A stretch of DNA of 13,180 nucleotides from Bacteroidota bacterium (lineage in GTDB: Bacteria; Bacteroidota; Bacteroidia; Flavobacteriales_F; PHOS-HE28): positions 1-13,180 of the forward strand of contig JAEZDL010000268.1 of assembly GCA_023418095.1 (NCBI GenBank), in the 5' to 3' direction. A model generated the notes under the pieces. The model did not search any database. It had not been told where the DNA came from and worked only from the letters and a program-made list of their open reading frames with translations. Every line of letters begins with the position of its first letter. Position 1 is the first letter of the stretch. The position numbers and the translations under genes are program-made. Shown piece by piece: positions 1 to 7,651 of the stretch.

Positions 1-2122
1 GCACTTCATCGGTACGTTCCGCACCGCACTGATCGTATGCGGTCACCGTGTATTCCGTATCCTCCAATGGCTGCACCATCAACATGGGATCGGAGTGCTC
101 CATTTCATGCCATTCAAGTGTGTAGTACCCTGATCCGCCCTGCACCTGCGCGTATAGTTGGATCGAATCCCCGGCGCACAGGATCTTATCTGAAGGCAGC
201 TGCAACACGAACGGTGCATAAACAGGCAGGAAGGTCGTTACCGTGGCTGTCCCGGTGTTCTGGCACTGATCTTCCGCGGTAACCGTATAGGTATGATCGG
301 CGATCACCGATACCTGCAGTTGTGTGGAATTGCTCAATTCCTGTCCGTACTGATCGTCCCAGGTGTAAGTGTACACGCCGTTACCACCAATCGTGTTCAA
401 CACTTCCATCAAAGTGCTATCACCCGGGCAGATCACCGTGGGGTCGTCGGTCGTGGTGATCACGATCGGATCGAGCGGCACAGTGGAGACCATGAGGCTG
501 TCCTGGATCGATGTGCCACAACCTTCCGTTACAGTTACCACATAGTACACCGGTGCCGATGACGGCACGTTGATCGTCTGGCCGGTGCCTACTTCCACGC
601 CGTTCAGCGTCCACACGAATTCAAATTGGTTGTTCCCGCCGGAAACACTTTCCACGTAGATATCCTCGTTGCCCAGGCAATCCACCTGCGTATCGGGGCC
701 CATGGTCATTTCGAGCGGCGGGTAGATCGGCAGCGTGATCGTGTAATCAACGCTCTCACTGGCCACCTGGCAACCATCGCTCACGGTAAGCGAATAGGTG
801 GTGGTAACTCCGGGCTCGACCTCGATCGTTGCGGTCGTGTCACCGGTGCTCCAGTCGTACACGTATTCGCCAACACCGCCGCTCACCTGCGGATCGAGAA
901 GATTCACCTGCCCGCAAACACTGCTGAGATCGTAACTATCCACCGACAAGGGTGGTGGGCTATCGATGTTGAAGGTGAAGGTTGTCGTGAGATTCTGTCC
1001 GACACAGGCAATTATCTGATCAATATGAATAATAAGCGTTTCTACACCATCAACATCAGGAGGAATATTCAACGTGAAACTATGCTCACCTTCTCCCGGA
1101 CCATAATAGATCGAATCAGGAAAGGCTGGTGAATAATCCATTCCAGGGGTCGAGGTTCCCTCAACACTGATATAGACAGTTGCTTCATCAGCAAGATCTC
1201 CGAGTCGGGTGAAGATCATTTCAAATGGACCGCAACCTTCGAGCATTGTATCGCCATTAACGCCTGAACCTGCCGACAGTGATGGGATCACCTGGCCAGA
1301 ACTTGCGAAGCTGCCCGCTTCGAGGAAAACAGCTGAATCAAGCGTAGCATCTCCTCCATCTCCGATCGCCAGTTTGATATGATATGTCTCACCACAGGTT
1401 ACCAAGGCGAATGCCTCCATGACCACAGTAAATCCATCATAGGCGACAGTGGTACCAAATGCGTTATCCACAAAATAGACACTATTATCAGCCCAGTTTG
1501 GACCAGCTGCTGCTACACAATTATCATCACTTCCATCCCATTGACTTGATATCCCAGAATTCACACTATTTATGGAAATTGGGATCGTCGTATTCGGTAT
1601 CAAAGCGAGGTTAACCGCATTGTTCGTGAACGGGCCATTGATGCCAGGTCCACTCAGGAAAAATCCGAATGCATCATTAACCAATCCACATGTATATCCT
1701 GGATATTCCTCTGAAGAAAATACATACCTGAAGCGAAGCGTATCACCAGTGGGAATGAAATCAAATGACAGAACGGATATATCGTTGATACTTACCCCCG
1801 AAATAGTCTCAAGATCACTATCTGGAGTAAGTCCAGCATTCATATTCGCGGCAAAGAAGCTCGCGGGATTCGCTGCATCCGCTGCGAATCCGGTCGACAA
1901 TATCACACCACCTTCCAAACCAAGGTTTGAGTTCACTGCTGTGAACGAGCCATGGGCCACCGCAAAACCATTGTATGTAATATTCGATGCAGTCACACCG
2001 CCCCCTAACAGGACATCCTCGACGAGTTGTTGCGGCGTTAGGGAATCGTCCACAGTAAGCTGCGCGAACGCCAGCGGACCAATGACAAGAGCAACGATGA
2101 AAGCCTGTAAACGCTGTGCCAT
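1..2122 (-). CDS. Secreted choice-of-anchor L / Calx-beta / Ig-repeat protein, C-terminus beyond window edge
   Basis: Reading the minus strand from the ATG at 2122-2120 gives about 707 codons with no stop before the window edge, so the gene is partial at its 3' end. Residues 1-21 form a signal peptide ending LAFAQ. Residues about 22-270 are a choice-of-anchor L domain (LTPQQLVEDVLLGGGVTA near the start; the FSSEEYPGY region and DAFGFFLSGPG in the middle). Residues about 280-380 resemble a Calx-beta domain. From about 385 come Ig/SprB-like units beginning near 385, 463, 546 and 632, with recurrent SGG-x-G-x-Y and TV-x-(D/E)-x-C motifs. It is a tandem paralogue of the 2267-5404 gene and probably also ends in a T9SS sorting tail, which lies outside the window. 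Such proteins are exported to the cell surface or released; the function of the anchor L domain is unknown. The first 370 codons are visibly richer in A and T than the repeat part. The gene call is secure; the role is not. Confidence 0.92.
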   Translation of the reverse strand, partial: MAQRLQAFIVALVIGPLAFAQLTVDDSLTPQQLVEDVLLGGGVTASNITYNGFAVAHGSFTAVNSNLGLEGGVILSTGFAADAANPASFFAANMNAGLTPDSDLETISGVSINDISVLSFDFIPTGDTLRFRYVFSSEEYPGYTCGLVNDAFGFFLSGPGINGPFTNNAVNLALIPNTTIPISINSVNSGISSQWDGSDDNCVAAAGPNWADNSVYFVDNAFGTTVAYDGFTVVMEAFALVTCGETYHIKLAIGDGGDATLDSAVFLEAGSFASSGQVIPSLSAGSGVNGDTMLEGCGPFEMIFTRLGDLADEATVYISVEGTSTPGMDYSPAFPDSIYYGPGEGEHSFTLNIPPDVDGVETLIIHIDQIIACVGQNLTTTFTFNIDSPPPLSVDSYDLSSVCGQVNLLDPQVSGGVGEYVYDWSTGDTTATIEVEPGVTTTYSLTVSDGCQVASESVDYTITLPIYPPLEMTMGPDTQVDCLGNEDIYVESVSGGNNQFEFVWTLNGVEVGTGQTINVPSSAPVYYVVTVTEGCGTSIQDSLMVSTVPLDPIVITTTDDPTVICPGDSTLMEVLNTIGGNGVYTYTWDDQYGQELSNSTQLQVSVIADHTYTVTAEDQCQNTGTATVTTFLPVYAPFVLQLPSDKILCAGDSIQLYAQVQGGSGYYTLEWHEMEHSDPMLMVQPLEDTEYTVTAYDQCGAERTDEV

Positions 2123-2217
2123 GATCGGTATTTCGGTGTGTAAAATAAGCCTTTGGTGCTTCAATGACCAATTTAGGGATCAAAAGGTTGCTTCGATCGG
2201 CGCACCATGCAAAATGA
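2123..2217 (-). promoter_or_regulatory. Probable promoter and leader region of the downstream paralogue
   Basis: These 95 bp lie between the hairpin at 2218-2247 and the ATG at 2122. They are AT-richer than the flanks, and they must hold the promoter if the hairpin terminates transcription. Two imperfect matches to the Bacteroidota -7 box TAnnTTTG are visible in minus orientation: TAAATTGG near 2168-2175 and TATTTTAC about 20 nt before the ATG. Neither has a convincing -33 TTTG at the usual distance, so the exact start site is undecided. Confidence 0.3.
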
Positions 2218-2247
2218 GAAAGCCGATCGGTGATCCGATCGGCTTTC
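2218..2247 (-). terminator. Hairpin terminator after the 2267-5404 gene
   Basis: A perfect 13-bp inverted repeat (2218-2230 with 2235-2247) around a 4-nt loop starts about 20 nt beyond the TAG stop of the upstream paralogue. In minus-strand RNA the stem is followed by a modest T-run (TCATTTTGC). The arms contain two copies of CCGATCGG. Position and stem strength suit a Rho-independent terminator separating the two paralogues, though the T-tract is weak. Confidence 0.62.
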
Positions 2248-2266
2248 GGTCCGGTGGCTGGCAACG

Positions 2267-5200
2267 CTACTGATCGATCGCGCCGGAAAGCAGCGTAACA
2301 TGGCCGACCCCATCCGTTTCCGGCAGGTAATGGCCTTGTGCCTTGTACTTGTACACGTACACACCGGTCATCGCAGCCTTCCCAGCAACGCTCCCATCCC
2401 ACAGATCGAAGATGTCCGTGGTGCGGAAGATCAATTCACCCCAACGATCGTAGATCAAAAGCTCGAAATCGGTGATGTTGTGCGCCACGGCCCCGAATCC
2501 ATCGTTCACGCCATCGCCATCCGGCGTGAAGGCATTGGGAAAATAGATGTGGGCCGGGGCTTCGATCAGCACGGAATCGACCGCTTCACAACCGTTCGGC
2601 GTGGTCACCTGCAGGGTCACCCAGTGATCTTCAAGATCCAGGTAACTGTGCGTCACCTCACGTGTGCGGTATTGTGTGCTGTCGCCCATGTTCCAGATCC
2701 AGGTGTCCGCTGCGGGTGAAGTGATCGCCTGCAGGTGCCAGTCATCCTGGCCAAAATTGTTCACAAGGATCTGCAGATCGACGTTCTCCACACGAACCAG
2801 CACTTCGTCGCTTGTGGTCGCACCGCATTGATCGGTGACCGATACCGTGTACCAGGTGTTCTGCATGGGCGAATCGATCAGCACAGGATCGGTGGAATCG
2901 ATCCCCTCCCATTCCAGGAAGTAATAGCCCGATCCGCCGGAGACCGAAGCGAACAGTTCGATCTCTTCGCCGGCGCAGATCACCATGTCCGCTGGCAGTA
3001 CCACGTCCAGTTGCGGATCGTAGGGCAGAATGGTGGAGATAGTACCGGAGCCTGAATTGGTGCACACATCGGAAACGGTCACGGTGTAGGTCTGCGGCGC
3101 CACTACGACCAAATCGATCTGCTCACCGCTGCCGATGATCGTTCCGTTCTGGCTTGTCCATACATATTGAAGATCGCCGGTGCCGCCCTCCACGTTCACA
3201 ACGGAAAGCTGCGCGCTATCACCTGGACATTGCACGGTCGCGTCATCGGCCATGGTCACCACCAGATCAATATCCGAAAGTGCCGTCACGAAAACGCTGT
3301 CCTGCGCAGAATTGCCGCACCCATCGGTCACTGTGGCGACATACCAGCTGGGAAGTCCGCCTTCGATCGTGGTGGTCGCTGTCTGCGCGATCTGCTGGCC
3401 ATTGAACGACCATTCGTACGTGAAGATCCCGTTGCCCCCGTCACCCGTCATGGTGATCGGCGCCTGTTCCAGGCAGGCAAGCTGCAAAGAATCGGTAACG
3501 GTGATGGTGACCGGATCGTACTGCTGGTACACCACTTCAACGCTATCGGTGAAGGTGCCGCCGCACCCTTCGTTCACCGTTACGATGTACCAACCGGGCT
3601 CGCCAGCATCAACGCTCGCCGCCGTTCCAATGCTCGATCCATTGAAGGTCCAATCATACTCATAATCTCCATTGCCGCCGGAAACATTGGAAACGGAGAC
3701 GGTCGTTTCGCCATCGCATGGCAGTGGATCCGCAGGGTCCATGGTGAGCGTGATCGGTGTGGCGGGAAGCGAGGTGACCTCAACGCTTTCATCGATCGAA
3801 GTTCCGCAACCATCGGTAACGGTGATCTCATACGTTCCTGGTTCGTCGCCGTTCACCGTAAGCGTTGCATCCGATCCCATCGGGACATTATCCAACGTCC
3901 ATGAATAGGTATAGTTGCCATCGCCGCCGGTGATGCTGGTAACGCTGATATCGGCCTGCTCGCCGCATACGATGGCGGCATCGCCGCTCACCTCGATCAC
4001 GAGGGGATCATCATTTGTCTCCACCGTCGCCTGAACGGTCACCGCCGCAACGCCGCACGCATCGCTCACGGTAAGATCGTAGGTGGTGTCAGTGGCCGGG
4101 GCCACAGTGATCGTGGCGGTCGATTCGTTCGTGCTCCACTGGTAGGTGTAATCCCCCACGCCGCCGCTCACATCGGGGATCAATTCCACCGATCCACCGC
4201 AGGCCACGCTAGCATCATCCAGCGTGATCGTAAGCGGTGGCGTATTATCGATGTAGAACGTGAACTGCGGATCGACGCCCGCGCATGTGAACAGGCCGGC
4301 AAGCGTGAGAATGATCGTCTCCTGGGCATCGCCATCCATCGGAACATTGATGAAAATGCTTTGCGTGGCCTCGCCAGCAGCGAAGTTGATCTGTGCAGGG
4401 AATGGATCATAGTCGATGCCGGATGTGGCGGTTCCGGCGGTGCCTACATCCAGTGTGAGCGGCTGCGTGAGATCACCATCGCGCGTGATGATGAATTCCA
4501 CGGGGCCGCATCCTTCCATGATCGTGTCATCATCAATGCCTGCATCTGGATCGAGATCCACCGTGACCGAACCTGTACTGATGAAACTGTTCGCTTCAAG
4601 GAATACAGCGGAATCATATGACCCATCAATCGCATCACCTACGGCGATCTTAAGATGATAGGTCTCGCCACATTGCACATCAGCCAGAGCCTCCAACACT
4701 GCAGTGAATCCGTTGAATACGATATCCGGCCCAAATGAATTATCGACGAAATATCCCGTATTCATCTGCCAGTTCGGATCGGTGAGTTCGCAGGTACCCG
4801 CCGTACCGTTCAAGCCGATCACACCATTATTGACACTATTGATCGTTACGGGTATGGTACTACCGGGGATCAACGCAATGTTTTCAGCCCCTCCGGAATA
4901 GGGGCCTGCGATCCCTGGCCCGCTGATGAAGAATCCGAACGCATCGTTGAACTCTGAACAGACGTACTCCGGATATTCCTCTGACGCGAAAACATACCTG
5001 AATACCAGTTCATTCCCTGTAGGGACGAAATCAAATTCGAGAACGGCAACGTTCTCGATAAAATTCCCAGATAATTGTTCAAGGTCCGGATCACCGCCAT
5101 TGAAAAGATCCGTATCCCACTGATCCAAAGCCGGCCAAGAAGCATCCGCAGCATATCCAGTGCTCAGGATGATACCTGCGTTCAACCCCAGTGCTGTACC

Positions 5201-5404
5201 GAACGAATTGAACGACGCTGCATTCACTTCCACGAAATTTGCCGGCACACCATTGAAAGTGATATTACTGGCAGTCACCCCGCCACCAAGCAACACGTCC
5301 TCCACCAACTGCTGGGGTGTCATTGAATTATCGATCACAAGCTGCGCGTTCGTCGCGATGCCAACACAGGACAGAAGGGAAAAGAGAAGGAACCTTTTTT
5401 TCAT
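2267..5404 (-). CDS. T9SS type B-sorted choice-of-anchor L protein with Calx-beta, six Ig/SprB-like repeats and PKD domain
   Basis: This is a secreted or surface-attached protein of 1045 residues. I start it at the ATG at 5404 because it opens a signal peptide (MKKRFLLF through NAQ, residues 1-21); in-frame starts further out would add a non-hydrophobic extension. Residues about 22-275 form a choice-of-anchor L domain (TPQQLVEDVLLGGGVTAS, FASEEYPEYV, DAFGFFISGPG). Residues about 290-385 look like Calx-beta. Six Ig/SprB-like units begin near 388, 465, 547, 629, 710 and 796. Most carry a Cys shortly after the unit start and a second in a (D/E)-x-C motif at the end. A PKD-like domain (WNMGDST, HSY) spans about 875-950. 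The last 95 residues, with PNAFTPDGDGVNDGF, YDRWGE and LWDG, are a gliding-motility-type C-terminal domain that directs T9SS export (type B). An adhesive or structural role is inference. No T9SS machinery gene is nearby. Confidence 0.95.
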   Translation of the reverse strand: MKKRFLLFSLLSCVGIATNAQLVIDNSMTPQQLVEDVLLGGGVTASNITFNGVPANFVEVNAASFNSFGTALGLNAGIILSTGYAADASWPALDQWDTDLFNGGDPDLEQLSGNFIENVAVLEFDFVPTGNELVFRYVFASEEYPEYVCSEFNDAFGFFISGPGIAGPYSGGAENIALIPGSTIPVTINSVNNGVIGLNGTAGTCELTDPNWQMNTGYFVDNSFGPDIVFNGFTAVLEALADVQCGETYHLKIAVGDAIDGSYDSAVFLEANSFISTGSVTVDLDPDAGIDDDTIMEGCGPVEFIITRDGDLTQPLTLDVGTAGTATSGIDYDPFPAQINFAAGEATQSIFINVPMDGDAQETIILTLAGLFTCAGVDPQFTFYIDNTPPLTITLDDASVACGGSVELIPDVSGGVGDYTYQWSTNESTATITVAPATDTTYDLTVSDACGVAAVTVQATVETNDDPLVIEVSGDAAIVCGEQADISVTSITGGDGNYTYSWTLDNVPMGSDATLTVNGDEPGTYEITVTDGCGTSIDESVEVTSLPATPITLTMDPADPLPCDGETTVSVSNVSGGNGDYEYDWTFNGSSIGTAASVDAGEPGWYIVTVNEGCGGTFTDSVEVVYQQYDPVTITVTDSLQLACLEQAPITMTGDGGNGIFTYEWSFNGQQIAQTATTTIEGGLPSWYVATVTDGCGNSAQDSVFVTALSDIDLVVTMADDATVQCPGDSAQLSVVNVEGGTGDLQYVWTSQNGTIIGSGEQIDLVVVAPQTYTVTVSDVCTNSGSGTISTILPYDPQLDVVLPADMVICAGEEIELFASVSGGSGYYFLEWEGIDSTDPVLIDSPMQNTWYTVSVTDQCGATTSDEVLVRVENVDLQILVNNFGQDDWHLQAITSPAADTWIWNMGDSTQYRTREVTHSYLDLEDHWVTLQVTTPNGCEAVDSVLIEAPAHIYFPNAFTPDGDGVNDGFGAVAHNITDFELLIYDRWGELIFRTTDIFDLWDGSVAGKAAMTGVYVYKYKAQGHYLPETDGVGHVTLLSGAIDQ

Positions 5405-5594
5405 CGGAATTGGCAAGTGAAAGATCCAGATCGGGCGGCTTTGTGACATCGATCGGGTGGGAAAAGTTGCCCGAAAGGGCCGTGAAATTAATGCGGGATC
5501 GCTTACGGGAAGCAATCCAAGCGCGCGCTGATATCGATCGCCGAAAAGCTTTGGCCGTGAGGGCTAACTTAGCCGCCAGCAAAACTGAACCGCC
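5405..5594. promoter_or_regulatory. Divergent intergenic region between the T9SS-sorted protein and the M20 dipeptidase
   Basis: This 190-bp gap separates two divergently transcribed genes and so should carry both promoters. In plus orientation TAACTTAG at 5565-5572 is a one-mismatch match to the Bacteroidota -7 box TAnnTTTG, 22 nt before the GTG start of the dipeptidase; no TTTG lies at the expected -33 spacing. In minus orientation the best candidate is TAATTTCA near 5487-5494, also imperfect. A short GCCC-GAAA-GGGC hairpin sits at 5469-5480. Two CGATCG copies are present. No convincing small gene is seen. Confidence 0.35.
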
Positions 5595-6974
5595 GTGCAA
5601 GAGATCGACAACTACATCAAGAGCAACGAGAAAAGATTCCTGGATGAACTGCTCGATCTGTTGAAGATCCCCAGCGTAAGCGCCGATCCGAAGTACAAGG
5701 CCGATGTGGCCCGCTGCGCCGATGAAGTGAAGAAACGCATGGAAGAGGCCGGCCTTGAAAAAGTGGAGATCTGCCCCACGAAAGGCCACCCGATCGTGTA
5801 CGGCGAAAAGATCATAGATCCGAAGAAACCGACCGTTCTGATCTACGGTCACTACGATGTGCAACCGCCCGATCCGCTGGATCTATGGACCAGCGGCCCG
5901 TTCGAACCCGTGATCAAGGACGGTTTGATCTATGCGCGCGGCAGCGCCGATGACAAAGGCCAGTTCTACATGCACGTGAAAGCGGTGGAAAGCATGATGA
6001 AGAACGGCGGACTTCCCTGCAACGTGAAGATGATGATCGAAGGGGAAGAGGAAGTGGGCAGCGACAACCTCGGCGTGTTCGTTTCACAGAACAAGGAAAA
6101 ATTGAAGGCCGATGTGGTGCTGATCAGCGATACGGCGATGATCGCGAACGATGTGCCCAGCATCAACACAGGCCTGCGCGGATTGAGCTATGTGGAAGTG
6201 GAAGTGACCGGCCCGAACCGCGATCTGCACAGCGGCGTTTACGGCGGCGCGGTGGCCAATCCGATCAATGCGTTGTGCGACATGATCGCAAGCTTGCACG
6301 ACAAGGATCGGCGGATCACGATCCCCGGGTTCTACGATGATGTGAAGGAACTTTCGAAGGAGGAACGCAAGGCATTGGCCGAAGCTCCCTTCGATGAGAA
6401 GGAATACATGAAGGATCTGAAGGTGGATGCGCTGCGCGGTGAAAAAGGCTACACGAGTGAAGAAAGAAGCAGCATCCGCCCCACGCTGGATGTGAACGGG
6501 ATCTGGGGCGGCTACATCGGTGAAGGCGCGAAAACAGTTCTGCCTTCGAAGGCCTTCGCAAAGATCAGCATGCGGTTGGTGCCGAACCAGAAGAGCGATA
6601 AGATCACCAAGCTCTTCAAGGATCATTTCGAGAGCATTGCGCCTCCGGGAGTGAAAGTGGTGGTGAAGCCGCACCATGGTGGCGAAGCCGCAGTAACGCC
6701 GATCGATTCACCGGCCTACCAGGCCGCGAGCAAAGCGATGGAGGAGACCTTCGGTAAAAAGCCGATCCCAACGCGCGGCGGTGGATCGATCCCGATCGTA
6801 GCGCTGTTCGAACAGGAATTGGGATTGAAGACCGTGCTGTTCGGTTTCGGGTTGGACAGCGACAACATCCACAGCCCGAACGAGCATTTCGGTATTTTCA
6901 ATTACACGATGGGGATCCGTACGATCCCGCGCTTCTTCAAGAATTTTGCAGCATCGGCGAACGGAAAGCATTGA
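5595..6974 (+). CDS. M20 family metallo-dipeptidase (CNDP/PepV-like)
   Basis: This 459-residue cytosolic di-zinc peptidase probably hydrolyses dipeptides and recycles peptide-derived amino acids. There is no signal peptide. All metal-site elements of M20 are visible: GHYDVQP with His86 and Asp88, RGSADDKGQ with bridging Asp119, EGEEEVGS with Glu152 as base and Glu153 as ligand, SDT with Asp179, and DNIHSPNEHF with His426. RDLHSGVYGG (His212) is the lid or dimerisation-domain motif shared with carnosine dipeptidase 2. Length and motif order fit the dipeptidase branch better than DapE or ArgE, which are shorter. The start is GTG at 5595: an in-frame TGA lies at 5586-5588 and the next Met is at residue 49, inside the fold. 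Its neighbours do not suggest a substrate. Confidence 0.95.
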   Translation: MQEIDNYIKSNEKRFLDELLDLLKIPSVSADPKYKADVARCADEVKKRMEEAGLEKVEICPTKGHPIVYGEKIIDPKKPTVLIYGHYDVQPPDPLDLWTSGPFEPVIKDGLIYARGSADDKGQFYMHVKAVESMMKNGGLPCNVKMMIEGEEEVGSDNLGVFVSQNKEKLKADVVLISDTAMIANDVPSINTGLRGLSYVEVEVTGPNRDLHSGVYGGAVANPINALCDMIASLHDKDRRITIPGFYDDVKELSKEERKALAEAPFDEKEYMKDLKVDALRGEKGYTSEERSSIRPTLDVNGIWGGYIGEGAKTVLPSKAFAKISMRLVPNQKSDKITKLFKDHFESIAPPGVKVVVKPHHGGEAAVTPIDSPAYQAASKAMEETFGKKPIPTRGGGSIPIVALFEQELGLKTVLFGFGLDSDNIHSPNEHFGIFNYTMGIRTIPRFFKNFAASANGKH

Positions 6975-7040
6975 TGGCACTTTAGTTGTCAATGTACCGA
7001 TCGATGCCGATCGAAGCCGCCTTTCGCGTGAAGGATGGAA

Positions 7041-7130
7041 ATGGAAAGCCCGCAAGCCCGCAGCCATCAGGCTGTGAGCGCGGACTTGGAATGGACAGCC
7101 TGACCCGAGGCTTTTGCGAGGGGCACGCCC
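7041..7130. repeat. Structured intergenic element, probable interspersed palindromic repeat
   Basis: The 161-bp gap between the dipeptidase and the lipoprotein holds a GC-rich block unlike the surrounding DNA. It contains a hairpin, CAGCC-ATCA-GGCTG (7061-7074), flanked by CCCGC and GCGG. Next come GGACTTGGAATGGACAGCC and a second imperfect inverted region, GCCT-GACCCG-AGGC (7098-7111), and the block closes with GGGGCACGCCC at 7120-7130. From memory, blocks of this form recur between genes in other Bacteroidota; I could not check this. Only one copy lies in this window, so calling it a repeat is inference. Just upstream, 6998-7013 is a separate CGATCG-ATGC-CGATCG hairpin without a T-tract. 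Confidence 0.45.
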
Positions 7131-7135
7131 AAAAA

Positions 7136-7651
7136 ATGAGACCGGCTCGAAATCCCACACTGCTCCATCTGGCTTTGTTCCTGCACCTGCCCCTGCGCCT
7201 GCCCCTGCGCCTGCCCCTGGCCCTGGCCCTACCCCTCCTCCTGCTCTCCTGCTCGGGTTACGAGGAAGTGATCCTGCACGATGTGAAGGATATTGAAGTG
7301 ACTCGTTTTGATGGGAAGGGCGTGGCGTTGCGGGTGCAGGCCGAGATCGAGAATCCGAACGGTTTCAGGATAAGTGCGGTGGATCCCGACGTGGATCTTT
7401 TCCTGAACGGCACGCTGATCGGGAAAGGTCTGCTGGATTCGGCGATCGTGCTGGAGAAGCGAAGTACGAAGGTCTATTCGATCCCGATGCATGCGGAATT
7501 CAAGGGCGGATCGGCGATGATGTTGCTTCTGGCCGGAGCGCTTGCCGGCGAAATGGAATTCAGCGCGAAAGGCACGATCGCGGGCAAAGCCGGAATTCTT
7601 CGAAAAAGATTCCCCTTCGAGTTGACAGAAACGATCGATCTTGGGAATTAG
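7136..7651 (+). CDS. LEA14-like (LEA_2 domain) lipoprotein
   Basis: This is a 171-residue predicted lipoprotein, anchored by acylated Cys39 in the lipobox LLSC. The N-terminus has Arg residues and then a very Leu-rich segment encoded by a 12-bp tandem repeat. After the Cys, residues about 41-171 resemble the LEA_2 or water-stress fold: alternating beta strands, the ENPNGF motif at 72-77, a DVDLFLNG strand, and a pattern of gain and loss of hydrophobics. Family members are small envelope or stress-linked proteins of uncertain biochemical role. I chose the ATG at 7136, directly after an A-run (AAAAAATG). An upstream in-frame TTG at 6986 would force translation through the intergenic repeat and bury the signal peptide. 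The 3' end overlaps the convergent gene at 7648-8199 by 4 bp. Confidence 0.82.
   Translation: MRPARNPTLLHLALFLHLPLRLPLRLPLALALPLLLLSCSGYEEVILHDVKDIEVTRFDGKGVALRVQAEIENPNGFRISAVDPDVDLFLNGTLIGKGLLDSAIVLEKRSTKVYSIPMHAEFKGGSAMMLLLAGALAGEMEFSAKGTIAGKAGILRKRFPFELTETIDLGN
7187..7222 (+). repeat. 12-bp tandem repeat in the lipoprotein signal peptide
   Basis: CTGCCCCTGCGC occurs twice in perfect tandem (7187-7198 and 7199-7210). A third copy at 7211-7222 ends GGC C rather than CGC C. Each unit encodes Leu-Pro-Leu-Arg (the third Leu-Pro-Leu-Ala). The unit is a multiple of three, so gain or loss of a copy changes the length of the hydrophobic segment and keeps the frame. Confidence 0.85.

Noticed and set aside
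1572..2273. A 233-codon plus-strand frame near the start of the downstream paralogue
   Set aside because: It is antisense to the anchor L domain and runs across the promoter and terminator region. The composition is that of a shadow, with no recognisable fold.
1..4500. CRISPR-like or other direct repeat array in the long repetitive minus-strand genes
   Set aside because: The periodicity is about 240-255 bp and diverged, and it corresponds to Ig-like protein modules, not short identical repeats with unique spacers.
5405..5515. An extended N-terminus of the T9SS-sorted protein beginning at 5515
   Set aside because: The added 37 residues are polar and arginine-rich and would bury the signal peptide that starts at 5404.
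6986..7135. An upstream TTG start at 6986 for the lipoprotein
   Set aside because: It would translate the structured intergenic block and place 50 non-hydrophobic residues before the lipobox. The ATG at 7136 follows an A-run.
7114..7296. A plus-strand frame encoding an Ala-Pro repeat peptide
   Set aside because: It is the shifted frame of the CTG/CCC tandem repeat in the lipoprotein signal peptide and has no independent start context.
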